A stretch of DNA of 64,000 nucleotides, taken from contig NZ_PDZR01000012.1 of the NCBI RefSeq assembly GCF_002891535.1, positions 1 to 64,000 of the forward strand, written 5' to 3'. Shown here piece by piece: positions 34,116 through 44,191 of this stretch (the stretch's first letter is position 1; each line of letters starts with the position of its first letter). The DNA comes from Methylocella silvestris. Its GTDB lineage: Bacteria; Pseudomonadota; Alphaproteobacteria; Rhizobiales; Beijerinckiaceae. The notes beneath the pieces are model-generated. The model ran no database searches and had not been told where the DNA came from. It saw nothing but the letters and a program-made list of their open reading frames with translations. A program made the position numbers and the translations under genes.

Positions 34116-36611
34116 CTATCGGGTTCTCGGCTTGGCGCGCGCGGTCGGCTCCGCGCGCGCCGGATCTTCGGGCCAGAGATGGCGCGGATAGCGGCCCTTC
34201 ATCTCCGTGCGCACCGCCGCCCATGAGCCGCGCCAGAATCCCGGCAGATCAGCGGTGACCTGAATCGGCCGCGAGGCTGGCGACAGCAGTTCGAGCGTCA
34301 GCGGAATCTTGCCGCGCGCCAGCGCCGGATGGCGCGATAGCCCATAAAGCTCCTGCACCCGCACCGAAAGCGTCGGCGGCCCTTCCGATGAATAATCGAG
34401 CGGGATGCGTGATCCGGCCGGCGTCTCGAAATGGGTCGGCGCCTCTTCATCGAGCCGGCGGCGCATGTCCCACGCCAGCATGGCGCCAAGGGCCTGTTCG
34501 AGATCGTCCGATGTGATCGCCGACAGACTCGTTCGGCCTTCGATGAAAGGGCCGAGCCAGTCGGCCGCGGTTCGCGCCAGCGCCGCGTCGGAGAGATCGG
34601 GCCAGGATTCGCCGGGCGCGGCGCGGCGCAGGAAAGCGATCCGGTCGCGCCATTGCGTCTGCGCCCTGGTGAACGGCAGTTTCCCCAATCCCCCGCAGGC
34701 GGCGAGACCCTCGGCGAGCGCGCGGGCCGATTCCGGCCCCGCTGGCGCCGGCAGATTGTGCTCGCCAAGAACGAGCGCGCCGAGCCGGCGCCGACGCCGC
34801 GCCCGCAGCGACAGGCTGCCCGGATCGAAACTCACCTCTTCCAGCGTTACGATGTCGGCGCCCGCCGCCCTTTCAAGCTCGGACTCGCCTAGCGCCGCGG
34901 CGGCAAGGATGCGGGCGGCGCCGGCGCGGCCGGCAACCTCGCCGATGGCAAGGAAGTTTTCGCGCGCCAGCGCCTCGTGCGGCTCCAGCGCGGCGGCGCG
35001 TCCGCTCGCCATCAGAAATTCGCCCAGAGCGCCGCGGCGTTTGGCGATCCGGTCCGGAAAGGCGAGGGCGAGGCAGGCGCCGCACAGGCCCGCGTCCTGC
35101 ATCTCCCAGCGGGCGCCAGCCTTGCGCGCGAATCCTTGCGCGAGTTTTCGCGCCGCCTCGCCGCGTGGCGAACGGTCGCGGCGAAAGCGATCGAGTTTTT
35201 GCGCGAGATCTGGCGAGTCGCCGCCAAGTCCGCGCTCGACAAGCAACGTCGCGACTTCGGCGGCTAGCGCGCCGAAACCTTGTGCCGCGGCGATGATGAT
35301 CATGCGCGCCAATCGCGGCGGCAGCGCGAAAGTCTGGATCGTGCGGCCAAGGTCGGTCAGCGCGCCGTCCGGTTGCAACGCGCCGATTTCGCCAAGGAGC
35401 GCTCTTGCCTCCTTGAGGGCCGGCAGCGGCGGCGGATCGAGCCATCGAAGGCTCAAAGGATCGCGCGCGCCCCAGGCGGAAAGATCGAGAACGAGGCCGG
35501 AGAGGTCCGCCGCCATGATTTCGGGCGGCGCGAAGGGCGCGAGCGATCCGGTGGCGGGCGCCTCCCACAGCCGGTAGCAGACGCCCGGTTCCGTGCGGCC
35601 GGCGCGTCCGCGGCGCTGGTCGGCCGCGGCGCGCGAGACGCGCACGGTTTCGAGCGAGGTGAGGCCGCGGTCCGGTTCAAATCGCGGCGCCCGCGTCAGC
35701 CCGCAGTCGATCACGATCCGCACGCCCTCGATCGTCAGCGAAGTTTCCGCGATCGACGTCGCGAGGACGATTTTTCGCTGCGGCGGCATGATCTTCTGGA
35801 TGGCGCGGTCCTGCGCCGCGCGATCGAGCGCGCCATAGAGCGGCGCGACAGAAACGGAGGAATCGCGGATTTTGTCGGCCAGGATCGAAGCCGTGCGCAG
35901 AATTTCGCCCTGGCCGGGCAAAAACGCGAGGATGGAGCCGCGCTCTCCGGCGAGCGCGCGAAGCGCGGCGGCGGCGACGGCGTCCTCGATCCGCTCCCCT
36001 GGCCTGCGGCCGAGGTAGCGCGTCTCAACCGCAAAGGCGCGGCCCTCGCTGACGATCACGGCGGCGTCGTCAAGAAGCGAGGCGACCCGCGCGCCATCAA
36101 GCGTCGCCGACATGACGAGGAGGCGCAGATCCTCGCGGAGGGCGGAGGCGGCGTCGAGAGCGAGCGCCAGCGAAAGGTCGGCGTCGAGCGAGCGCTCGTG
36201 GAACTCGTCGAAGATGACCATGGCGACGCCCGTGAGCGCCGGATCATCGAGAATCATGCGCGCAAAAACACCCTCGGTCACGACTTCGAGGCGCGTCCGT
36301 TTTGAGACTTCGGTCTGCGCCCGGACGCGCAAGCCGATCGTCTCGCCGACTTTTTCGCCAAGCGTTTTCGCCATGCGGTCGGCGGCGGCGCGCGCGGCGA
36401 TGCGGCGCGGCTCCAGCACGATGATTTTCTGGCCGCGCGCCCACTCCTGTTCGATCAGCACAAGGGGGAGACGGGTGGTCTTGCCGGCTCCAGGCGGAGC
36501 GACCAGCACGGCCCGATGCGACGCGGCGAAATGCGCGACGACGTCGCCGAGAACGGCGTCGATGGGCAAGGGGGAGGCGAAAACGCGCGGAGAGGGGGAG
36601 GGCTTGGGCAT
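34116..36611 (-). CDS. hrpB: ATP-dependent RNA helicase HrpB
   Basis: 831 residues, usual length. Helicase core: Walker A APPGAGKTTRLPL, DEFHERS (DExH box), SATLDG (motif III), TSIAETSLTI and QRRGRAGRTEPGVCYRLW (motif VI), then the HA2-like and C-terminal HrpB domains with HLWPEDP near the end. HrpB is a DEAH-family helicase of uncertain cellular job. The ATG at 36611 begins MPKPSPS directly before the helicase domain. Single gene. Confidence 0.95.
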   Translation of the reverse strand: MPKPSPSPRVFASPLPIDAVLGDVVAHFAASHRAVLVAPPGAGKTTRLPLVLIEQEWARGQKIIVLEPRRIAARAAADRMAKTLGEKVGETIGLRVRAQTEVSKRTRLEVVTEGVFARMILDDPALTGVAMVIFDEFHERSLDADLSLALALDAASALREDLRLLVMSATLDGARVASLLDDAAVIVSEGRAFAVETRYLGRRPGERIEDAVAAAALRALAGERGSILAFLPGQGEILRTASILADKIRDSSVSVAPLYGALDRAAQDRAIQKIMPPQRKIVLATSIAETSLTIEGVRIVIDCGLTRAPRFEPDRGLTSLETVRVSRAAADQRRGRAGRTEPGVCYRLWEAPATGSLAPFAPPEIMAADLSGLVLDLSAWGARDPLSLRWLDPPPLPALKEARALLGEIGALQPDGALTDLGRTIQTFALPPRLARMIIIAAAQGFGALAAEVATLLVERGLGGDSPDLAQKLDRFRRDRSPRGEAARKLAQGFARKAGARWEMQDAGLCGACLALAFPDRIAKRRGALGEFLMASGRAAALEPHEALARENFLAIGEVAGRAGAARILAAAALGESELERAAGADIVTLEEVSFDPGSLSLRARRRRRLGALVLGEHNLPAPAGPESARALAEGLAACGGLGKLPFTRAQTQWRDRIAFLRRAAPGESWPDLSDAALARTAADWLGPFIEGRTSLSAITSDDLEQALGAMLAWDMRRRLDEEAPTHFETPAGSRIPLDYSSEGPPTLSVRVQELYGLSRHPALARGKIPLTLELLSPASRPIQVTADLPGFWRGSWAAVRTEMKGRYPRHLWPEDPARAEPTARAKPRTR

Positions 36612-36881
36612 TGCAGCTTTGATGGCGCTTCGACCGCCGATCGGCAAGGGGAGACACGCTGATGGGAGCGGAACCGCATGGCGCGCGGCTTGCACCGCGC
36701 TCCGCCATGCGGCAGCGCAAAAAACCTGCAACCGGCGTCCTGTGGCGGCGTTGACACGGCCAAGGCTTATCGGCCGCGGCCCGCTATCAACGCATCTTGA
36801 TTAAAGCTAGTTTCAGCCCGTGTGGGCAGTCCGCCTGTTCGCGCCGCAGCGCATCATGACGTCTGCCGAAGGACATCGAGT

Positions 36882-38855
36882 ATGGCGCAGCAGATTGCGC
36901 ATGAAACGCCGGCGTCCGGCAAGCCAGGGGCGAGCCCGCCCATCGGCGGGCAACCCGGCCATCATGCCGCGGGCCACCCCCCTGCGGGCCATCCGCCGGC
37001 TCGGCACAAGACGGCGGTCGCCGGTCTGGCGCTTGGCTCTCTTGGCGTCGTCTTCGGCGACATCGGCACGAGCCCACTCTACGCGCTGCGCGAATCGCTT
37101 CATCACATGAAGGGCGAGGTCACCGACACTGGCGTAATCGGCACCGTGTCGCTGTTGATCTGGGCGCTGTTCTTCACGGTGACGGCCAAATATGTGCTGT
37201 TTCTCATGCGCGCCGACAATAAGGGCGAGGGCGGCACCCTCTCGCTGATGGCGTTGGCGCAGCGTGCGCTCGGGCATCGCACCGCCCCGGTGTTTTTTCT
37301 CGGCGTCGCCGGCGCCGCGTTGTTTTCGGGCGACGCCATCATCACGCCGGCGATCTCGGTTCTGTCCGCCCTCGAAGGCCTTGAACTGGTGACGCCGCAT
37401 TTCTCGCCCTACGTGCTGCCGGCGACGATCGTTCTGCTCATCTCGATTTTCTGGGTCCAGAGCCACGGCACTGCGCGGGTCGCGGCTTTTTTTGGCCCGA
37501 TCATGGCGGTCTTTTTCCTTTCCATGGGCGTGCTCGGCGCGATGCACATTCATGATTCGCCACGCATTCTCCTCGCCTTCGATCCGATCCGCGGCCTCGC
37601 CTTTCTGTTCGGCCACGGCCTGCTCGGCTTCGTCGTGCTCGGCTCGGTGTTTCTTGCCGTGACGGGAGCTGAGGCGCTTTACGCGGATATGGGCCATTTC
37701 GGCCGCCTGCCGATACAGGGCGCGTGGCTGCTGTTCGTGCTGCCGGCGCTCGTCCTGAATTATCTCGGCCAGGGCGCCCTCGTCCTTGCGAACCCGGCCG
37801 CGGTCGAAAATCCCTTCTTCCTGATGGCGCCGCCCTGGGCGCTGCTGCCGCTGGTCCTTCTGGCGACGATGGCGACCATCATCGCCAGCCAGGCGGTGAT
37901 CACCGGCGCCTTTTCACTGGCGCGCCAGGCGATCCAGCTCGGCCTCTTGCCGCGCATGCTCATCCTGCATACTTCGGAGACGCAGGAGGGCCAGATCTAT
38001 CTGCCGCGCGTCAACCGCCTGCTGTTGATCGGCGTGCTGATTCTCGTGCTGATGTTCAAGAGTTCGAGCGCGCTCGCCTCGGCCTATGGCATCGCCGTCA
38101 CCTGCACCATGGTCGTGACGACGCTGCTCGCTTTTGTCGTCGTGTGGAAGCTTTGGCGCTGGCCGCTCTGGCTCAGCGTCCTGTTCGTCTCCGCCTTCCT
38201 TATCGTCGATCTCGCCTTCCTCAGCGCCAATCTTCTGAAGGTCGTCGACGGCGGCTGGGTGCCGCTGCTGCTTGGCGCCTGCGCGATGATCGTGATGTGG
38301 ACCTGGGTGCGCGGGGCCGATCTTCTCGCCCGCAAAACACGGCGCGATTCGATCTCGATGCAGGATCTCATCCGCATGCTCGAGAAATCGAAGCCGATCC
38401 GCGTCGCGGGGACGGCCGTCTTTCTCACCACCTCGCCGGAGGTCGCGCCCTCTGCTTTCATGCATAACCTCAAACATAACAAGGTGATGCACGAGCGGGT
38501 GCTGCTCATGTCGGTGAAGACCGAGGAGACCCCGCGCGTGCCAGCCGAAAAGCGCATCGAGATCACCAAGCTGTCCGACGATTTTACCAGCATCGTGCTT
38601 CATTTCGGCTTCATGGAGAGCCCGCGCATTCCGGCGGCGATGGCCAGCCTGCGCAAAGCGGGGCTGAAATTCGACATCATGACCACTTCGTTCTTCGTTG
38701 GGCGACGCAAGATCAAGCCGGCGCAGAATTCCGGCATGCCGGTCTGGCAGGACAAGCTGTTCATCGCGCTGTTCCGCCAATCGGCCAATCCGACGGATTA
38801 TTTTTCCATTCCCTCCGACCGCGTCGTCGAACTTGGCGAGCAATTGACGATCTGA
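36882..38855 (+). CDS. kup: Kup-family potassium uptake protein
   Basis: 657 residues with about twelve membrane helices and the family start block GLALGSLGVVFGDIGTSPLYALRE, GGTLSLMALAQR, and GAEALYADMGHFG. The first 45 residues are an unusual Gly/His/Pro-rich tail with GHPPAGHPPARH. Kup imports K+ with protons, most useful under low-pH or low-turgor conditions. The ATG at 36882 has GAAGGA upstream. With the CPA2 antiporter at 26.7 kb, two K+ transport families are encoded here. The C-terminal cytosolic domain is complete. Confidence 0.96.
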   Translation: MAQQIAHETPASGKPGASPPIGGQPGHHAAGHPPAGHPPARHKTAVAGLALGSLGVVFGDIGTSPLYALRESLHHMKGEVTDTGVIGTVSLLIWALFFTVTAKYVLFLMRADNKGEGGTLSLMALAQRALGHRTAPVFFLGVAGAALFSGDAIITPAISVLSALEGLELVTPHFSPYVLPATIVLLISIFWVQSHGTARVAAFFGPIMAVFFLSMGVLGAMHIHDSPRILLAFDPIRGLAFLFGHGLLGFVVLGSVFLAVTGAEALYADMGHFGRLPIQGAWLLFVLPALVLNYLGQGALVLANPAAVENPFFLMAPPWALLPLVLLATMATIIASQAVITGAFSLARQAIQLGLLPRMLILHTSETQEGQIYLPRVNRLLLIGVLILVLMFKSSSALASAYGIAVTCTMVVTTLLAFVVVWKLWRWPLWLSVLFVSAFLIVDLAFLSANLLKVVDGGWVPLLLGACAMIVMWTWVRGADLLARKTRRDSISMQDLIRMLEKSKPIRVAGTAVFLTTSPEVAPSAFMHNLKHNKVMHERVLLMSVKTEETPRVPAEKRIEITKLSDDFTSIVLHFGFMESPRIPAAMASLRKAGLKFDIMTTSFFVGRRKIKPAQNSGMPVWQDKLFIALFRQSANPTDYFSIPSDRVVELGEQLTI

Positions 38856-38938
38856 CCTCGTTGCGGCGGACGAAAATCCCTCTGGACAGCGTCCGTGCGG
38901 GCGATGCGCTCCAGCGCCGGCTTTGCTAGCTTGGCGCG

Positions 38939-41710
38939 ATGTCCATCGAACCCGACGCAAAAAAATTGCGAGCGCTGGCCGCGACGCCGCAGGGTGAGCG
39001 CCGCCGCTCCGCCGAGCAGCCGGACAGTCCCGCCAAAATCTCGCCGATGATCGCGCAGTTCATCGAGATCAAGGCGGCCAATCCCGGCTCGCTTCTGTTC
39101 TACCGCATGGGCGATTTCTACGAGCTCTTCTTCGAGGATGCGGAGATCGCCGCCAAGGCGCTCGGCATCGTGCTGACGCGTCGCGGCAAACATCTCGGCG
39201 AAGACATTCCGATGTGCGGCGTGCCGGTCGAGCGCGCACAGGACTATTTGCGCCGGCTGATCTCGCTGGGATATCGCGTTTCCGTCTGCGAGCAGATCGA
39301 GGATCCGGCCGAGGCGAAAAAGCGCGGCGCGAAATCGGTGGTGCGGCGCGAGGTGCGCCGCCTCGTCACCCCGGGCACGATCACCGAGGAATCGCTGCTT
39401 GACCCCGCGCGCGCCAACAGGCTGCTCGCCATCGCGCGCGCACGCCGAAGCGACGGGCAATGGTCCTATGGCCTTGCCGCGCTCGATATTTCGACCGGCG
39501 AGTTTCTGCTCAGCGAGGCGGCCGAAGCGCTGATCGAGACCGAGATCGCGCGCATCGAGCCGGCCGAGATCGTCGTCCCTGAAGCGCTGATGGATCAGCC
39601 ACTGTTCGCCCGCCTCGCCCGCGAGGCGCGGGCGCCGCTGACGCCGCTCGGACGCCTCGCCGCCGAGGGCGCGACGGCCGAGCGGCGCATTCGGGATTTC
39701 TTTGGCCTTGCGACGCTCGACGGGCTCGGCGCCCTATCGCCTGCGGAAATCGCGGCGGCGGCGGCGGCGCTGTTTTACGTCGAGCGCACGCAATTCTCCG
39801 CGCGCCCAGCCTTGAGCCTGCCGACGCGGGTGGCTTGCGAGGCGCATATGTCGATCGACGCCGCGACGCGGGCCAATCTGGAGCTGACCCGGACGCCGGG
39901 CGGCGCGCGCGAAGGATCGCTGATCGGCGCGATCGACCGCAGCGTGACCGCCGCCGGCGGACGGCTGCTGGCCGAGCGGCTCGCCGCGCCCTTGACCGAT
40001 CCGCAGGAGATTGCGCGCCGCCAGGACGCCGTCGCCTTCTTTCTGGATGAGCCGGGGCTGCGCGAGGCGGCGCGGCGGGCGTTGAAAGCTGCGCCCGATC
40101 TCATGCGCGCGATCGCGCGGCTTGCGCTCGAGCGCGGCGGTCCGCGCGATCTTGCCGCCCTGCGCGACGGGCTTTTCGCCGCCCGCGCGCTCGTCGAGAC
40201 GCTCCGCGCCGCCGAAAACCTTCCCGACGAACTTTTGCAGGCGTGCCTGGCCGCCGGCGCGCTCGATCCGCTGGTCGCGCAAAAACTCCAAGCGGCGCTC
40301 GCCGACGTCCTGCCGCTTAACCGGCGCGACGGCGGCTTCGTCGCGCCAGATTTCGACGCCGGCCTCGACGAATTGCGGGCGCTGCGCGACGACACGCGCA
40401 AAATCGTCGCCGCGCTGCAGGCGCGCTATTGCGACCTCGCCGACATGCGCCAGCTCAGGCTGAAGCATAATAATTTTCTCGGCTTCTATCTGGAAGCGCC
40501 GCAGGCGCAGGGCGAAAAACTGCTGAAGCCGCCGTTTGACGCCATGTTCATCCATCGTCAAACGATGGCCGGGGCCATGCGCTTCTCGACGCCGGAGCTG
40601 GCCGAACTCGACATCAAAATCTCGACCGCGGCGGATCAGGCGCTTGTCCGGGAACTGGCGATTTTCGATGAGCTCGCGGCGATCCTGCTGGCGCAAGGCG
40701 AGGCGATCAATCGCGCCGCGGCGGCGCTCGCCTCTATCGACGCGGCGGCGGGCCTTGCGGAACTCGCCGCCGATTGTGGCTGGACCCGGCCGGAGGTCGA
40801 CGGCTCGCTGAAATTTCATATCGAAGGCGGGCGCCATCCGGTCGTCGAGGCGGCGCTGCGCCGCGGCGGCGCGCCCTTCGTCGCCAATGATTGCGATCTG
40901 TCCGGCCTCGCAGAGGAGGGCGGCCGCATTGCTGTCGTTACGGGGCCGAACATGGCCGGCAAATCGACCTATCTGCGCCAGAACGCGCTGATCGCCGTGC
41001 TGGCTCAGATCGGCTCCTTCGTTCCGGCAAGGCGCGCCCATATCGGCGTTGTTGACCGCCTGTTCTCGCGTGTCGGGGCGTCGGACGATCTCGCGCGCGG
41101 GCGCTCGACCTTCATGGTCGAGATGGTCGAGACCGCGGCGATCCTCAATTCCGCCAGAGCCCGCTCGCTGGTCATTCTCGACGAGATTGGCCGCGGCACG
41201 GCGACCTTCGACGGCCTCTCGATCGCCTGGGCGGTGATGGAGCATCTGCATGAGGTCAATCGCAGCCGGGCGCTCTTCGCCACGCATTTCCACGAGCTGA
41301 CCCAGCTCGGCAAAAGGCTGTCGCGGATCGACAATCTGACCGTGCGCGTCAGCGAGTGGAAGGGCGACGTCATATTCCTGCATGAGATCATCGCCGGCGC
41401 CGCCGACCAATCCTACGGCGTGCAGGTGGCGAAGCTGGCAGGACTTCCGGCGCAGGTCGTCGCCCGGGCAAAGCTGCTCCTGTCCGAATTCGAGGCGGCG
41501 GAGCGCATGAGCAGCCGCGACCGCCTCGTGGCCGATCTGCCGCTGTTTTCGGCGTCTTACGCTAAGGCCCCGGAGCCGGCTGAGCATGGCGGCGGGCCGG
41601 CCGACGCCCTTGGCGCTGCGCTCGACGCGGTGAACCCGGACGATCTCTCGCCGCGGGCCGCGCTGGAGGAACTCTATCGCCTGAAGCGTTTGCGCGCCGG
41701 CGAGGCGTAA
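38939..41710 (+). CDS. mutS: DNA mismatch repair protein MutS
   Basis: 923 residues. Mismatch-recognition domain with [15 protein letters not shown] (the Phe-x-Glu wedge), connector and lever domains, and the ABC-type ATPase with Walker [14 protein letters not shown] (near 668), [12 protein letters not shown] (Walker B/signature) and [10 protein letters not shown]. The last 60 residues are variable and Pro-rich, as in other alphaproteobacteria. ATG at 38939. Lies 83 bases after kup on the same strand. Confidence 0.98.
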   Translation: MSIEPDAKKLRALAATPQGERRRSAEQPDSPAKISPMIAQFIEIKAANPGSLLFYRMGDFYELFFEDAEIAAKALGIVLTRRGKHLGEDIPMCGVPVERAQDYLRRLISLGYRVSVCEQIEDPAEAKKRGAKSVVRREVRRLVTPGTITEESLLDPARANRLLAIARARRSDGQWSYGLAALDISTGEFLLSEAAEALIETEIARIEPAEIVVPEALMDQPLFARLAREARAPLTPLGRLAAEGATAERRIRDFFGLATLDGLGALSPAEIAAAAAALFYVERTQFSARPALSLPTRVACEAHMSIDAATRANLELTRTPGGAREGSLIGAIDRSVTAAGGRLLAERLAAPLTDPQEIARRQDAVAFFLDEPGLREAARRALKAAPDLMRAIARLALERGGPRDLAALRDGLFAARALVETLRAAENLPDELLQACLAAGALDPLVAQKLQAALADVLPLNRRDGGFVAPDFDAGLDELRALRDDTRKIVAALQARYCDLADMRQLRLKHNNFLGFYLEAPQAQGEKLLKPPFDAMFIHRQTMAGAMRFSTPELAELDIKISTAADQALVRELAIFDELAAILLAQGEAINRAAAALASIDAAAGLAELAADCGWTRPEVDGSLKFHIEGGRHPVVEAALRRGGAPFVANDCDLSGLAEEGGRIAVVTGPNMAGKSTYLRQNALIAVLAQIGSFVPARRAHIGVVDRLFSRVGASDDLARGRSTFMVEMVETAAILNSARARSLVILDEIGRGTATFDGLSIAWAVMEHLHEVNRSRALFATHFHELTQLGKRLSRIDNLTVRVSEWKGDVIFLHEIIAGAADQSYGVQVAKLAGLPAQVVARAKLLLSEFEAAERMSSRDRLVADLPLFSASYAKAPEPAEHGGGPADALGAALDAVNPDDLSPRAALEELYRLKRLRAGEA

Positions 41711-41832
41711 GCTTGCGTCCATCGGCGCAAGGTCGGCCTTCTTTGCGCCCTTATGCGGATGGCCGTTTCATTGCCTGCAAATCAATCGTATAGGTGATGC
41801 TGCCTCAAAAGGGTGGCGAACGGGGGCTCGCA

Positions 41833-42321
41833 ATGGCCGATGACGAACTGCCGCGCGTAGACCAGCAGGTCTGCTTCGCCCTCTATTCGACCCTGCATGC
41901 GGTGAACAAGGTTTATGCGCCGCTGCTGGAGCCGCTTGGCCTCACCTATCCGCAATATCTGGTGATGCTGGTTTTGTGGGAGGCCGACGACATTACGGTC
42001 AAGGCCATCGGCGAGCGCGTCTATCTCGATTCCGGCACCCTCACTCCGCTGCTGAAGCGGCTTGAGGCCTCCGGATTGCTCGCCCGCGCACGCGATCCGA
42101 AGGATGAGCGCCAGGTGCGCGTCAGCCTGACGCAAAAAGGCGGCGACCTGCGCGCTTCGGCTAAAACCATTCCCGGCGAGATCGCTCGGGCGATGGGGCG
42201 GTCGCCCGAGGATTTGAAGGCGGTGCGCAAGGAGTTGCGGCGGATCCGCAACGCGCTGCTCGGCAAGCGCGAAAAGCCGGACAAGCCGCCGAAGGCCGGT
42301 TCGCGGCTCGATCCGAGCTAA
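41833..42321 (+). CDS. MarR-family regulator, OhrR-like
   Basis: 162 residues. Winged helix about 45-130 (LTYPQYLVMLVLWEADDITVKAIGERVYLDSGTLTPLLKRLE). A single conserved Cys14 in QQVCFALYS corresponds to the peroxide-sensing Cys of OhrR, and YLDSGTLTPLLKRLE is the OhrR recognition helix. OhrR represses the organic hydroperoxide resistance gene ohr until its Cys is oxidised. No ohr gene is adjacent. The ATG at 41833 follows GGGGG; an earlier ATG at 41794 is possible. Converges with hrcA (23 bases apart). Confidence 0.83.
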   Translation: MADDELPRVDQQVCFALYSTLHAVNKVYAPLLEPLGLTYPQYLVMLVLWEADDITVKAIGERVYLDSGTLTPLLKRLEASGLLARARDPKDERQVRVSLTQKGGDLRASAKTIPGEIARAMGRSPEDLKAVRKELRRIRNALLGKREKPDKPPKAGSRLDPS

Positions 42322-42344
42322 AGGTCTGAGAAAAGCTCGCCGCA

Positions 42345-43439
42345 TCAGCGATTTTGCAGCATCCGCGAGACGACTTTCGACGTGTAATCGACCATCGGCA
42401 CAATGCGCGCGTAATTCAGCCGCGTCGGCCCGATTACCCCGAGCACGCCGACGATGCGCTGATGCTCGTCATGGAAGGGCGCGGCGATCATGGACGAGCC
42501 GGACAGCGAAAACAGCTTGTTTTCGGAACCTATGAAGATGCGGACGCCCTCGCCGCTGTCCGCGCGGCTCAAAAGGTCGATCACATCCTTTTTTGTCTCG
42601 AGATCGGCGAACAGCAAGCGGATGCGTTCGAGATCCTCGATCGCGGTCAGGTCCTGCAGCAGATTGGCCTGACCCCTGACGATCAGCTGCGGCCCGCCGC
42701 CAGAGCTGTCGGCCCAGCTCGCAAGACCGGCGTCCACCAGCCTCGCGGTCAGTTCGCCAAGTTCGCGCTCGGCCGCTTTCTGCGAGGCTTCGATCTCGCC
42801 CCGGACCTCGACGAGCGTGCGCCCGCGGATGCGCGCATTGAGGAAATTCGCCGCCTCGACCAAAGCAGAGGGCGGCAGCAGCGGCGGGATGTGAAGAATG
42901 CGGTTCTCGATCGATCCATCGTCCGCGACAAGCACAGCTAACGCGCGTTCCGGTTCGAGCCGCACGAATTCAATATGCTTCAGCCGCGCGTCTTCTTTCA
43001 TTGTGACGACGACGCCGGCGCCGCGCGTCAGTCCTGACAGCAGGCTCATCGCGTCGCCGAGAACGCCTTCGAGCGGCTGCTCATGGGCGCTCGCCCTGAC
43101 CTGCGCCTCGATCTGCTCCCGCTCGCCGGGGCCGACATCGCCGAGCTCCAGCATGGCGTCGACGAAAAATCGCAGCCCAAGCTCGGTCGGCAAGCGCCCG
43201 GCGCTGGTATGGGGCGCGTAAATCAGCCCGATTTCTTCAAGGTCCTGCATGACGTTGCGGACGGACGCCGGAGACAGCGGCGTCGGCAGGAGCTTCGACA
43301 CCTGGCGCGAGCCGACCGCCTCGCCATAGGCGAGGTAGGAATCGACGATTTGGCGAAAGATTTCTCGCGACCGCTCGTTCAGGCTGGTGAGGCCTCCGGA
43401 GCGCATCCGATCGAGTGAGCTGTCGAGAGGCCTGACCAT
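42345..43439 (-). CDS. hrcA: HrcA heat-inducible repressor
   Basis: 364 residues. N-terminal winged helix ([49 protein letters not shown]) with the signature [19 protein letters not shown], a GAF-like middle domain, and the C-terminal dimer segment [25 protein letters not shown]. HrcA represses groESL and dnaK through CIRCE operators. No grpE follows, which differs from the frequent hrcA-grpE order. I saw no CIRCE in the window. rpoH at the window end offers a second, sigma-based heat-shock route. Confidence 0.96.
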   Translation of the reverse strand: MVRPLDSSLDRMRSGGLTSLNERSREIFRQIVDSYLAYGEAVGSRQVSKLLPTPLSPASVRNVMQDLEEIGLIYAPHTSAGRLPTELGLRFFVDAMLELGDVGPGEREQIEAQVRASAHEQPLEGVLGDAMSLLSGLTRGAGVVVTMKEDARLKHIEFVRLEPERALAVLVADDGSIENRILHIPPLLPPSALVEAANFLNARIRGRTLVEVRGEIEASQKAAERELGELTARLVDAGLASWADSSGGGPQLIVRGQANLLQDLTAIEDLERIRLLFADLETKKDVIDLLSRADSGEGVRIFIGSENKLFSLSGSSMIAAPFHDEHQRIVGVLGVIGPTRLNYARIVPMVDYTSKVVSRMLQNR

Positions 43440-43527
43440 GTCAGGACAATGGCCGTGGCGCTGCGCGGATGCAAGCGCGGCGATGAAGCTTCACCCTCTC
43501 GCCCGGGAGCGCGGACGATTTGACGCG

Positions 43528-43893
43528 TCAACCCGGAGCGAGCGCGGCGTCGAGGCAACTTTCGAGGTCGGCGAGCTGGAAAGGCTTTTGCAGCACTTTT
43601 GCTCCGACGTAGCCTGGCTCGAGCCCGCGCGAGCCATAGCCCGAGAGGAAGACAAAGGGGATCGCGCGCGACATCAGCACGTCGGCGATCGGAAAGCTCC
43701 GCTTGCCGTTCAAATTGATGTCCAGCATGGCAAAATCCGGCCGAATCCGCGCAAGCGCCTCGAGCGCTGCTTCCACGGACGGCGCGACTTCCACGCATTT
43801 GCAGCCGATATCGGCGAGCATGTCCTCGATCAACATGCTGATCAAGGCTTCATCCTCCACAACGAGGACGCGGAATTCATTGTCAGGTTTCAA
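43528..43893 (-). CDS. Single-domain response regulator (CheY-like)
   Basis: About 121 residues forming only a receiver: EFRVLVVEDEALISMLIEDML, phosphoacceptor Asp58 in FAMLDINLNG, Ser in FVFLSGYG and Lys in AKVLQKPF. The pattern VVEDEALI...MLDINL...SGYG is typical of alphaproteobacterial regulators paired with HWE/HisKA2 kinases, none of which is adjacent. No ATG fits; a TTG at 43893 with GGAG upstream is the likely start. It ends 34 bases before a divergent promoter region shared with no clear partner. Confidence 0.78.
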   Translation of the reverse strand: MKPDNEFRVLVVEDEALISMLIEDMLADIGCKCVEVAPSVEAALEALARIRPDFAMLDINLNGKRSFPIADVLMSRAIPFVFLSGYGSRGLEPGYVGAKVLQKPFQLADLESCLDAALAPG

Positions 43894-44191
43894 GGGGCTC
43901 CGCCATCGAACGCAATGTCCTTCAAAGCAATCCGGAACCCCCCGGATTGGTTCCCCAAAATCGCGTGTGAAATCTCGTGCGGGGCGGTCGTCAGGCTCGC
44001 GAAAGCCTGCGGCCGTTGAATGGCCTTGGGCAGTCCGCTGAGGATAGCCGCGGGCGCATTCGGGCCAGTGGCCGCAGGGTTGCAAAGCGCGGTCGTGGCG
44101 GCCGACGCTCTTTGAGGCGAATAACCCACGCCAGCTCTTTGTCAATTCGTCTGGCCGGCGCGCACGGCTTGGCGCTGTTCGCGAGATATGC

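Noticed and set aside
42345-43439. CIRCE operator near hrcA or rpoH
   Set aside because: No TTAGCACTC-N9-GAGTGCTAA or close variant was seen.
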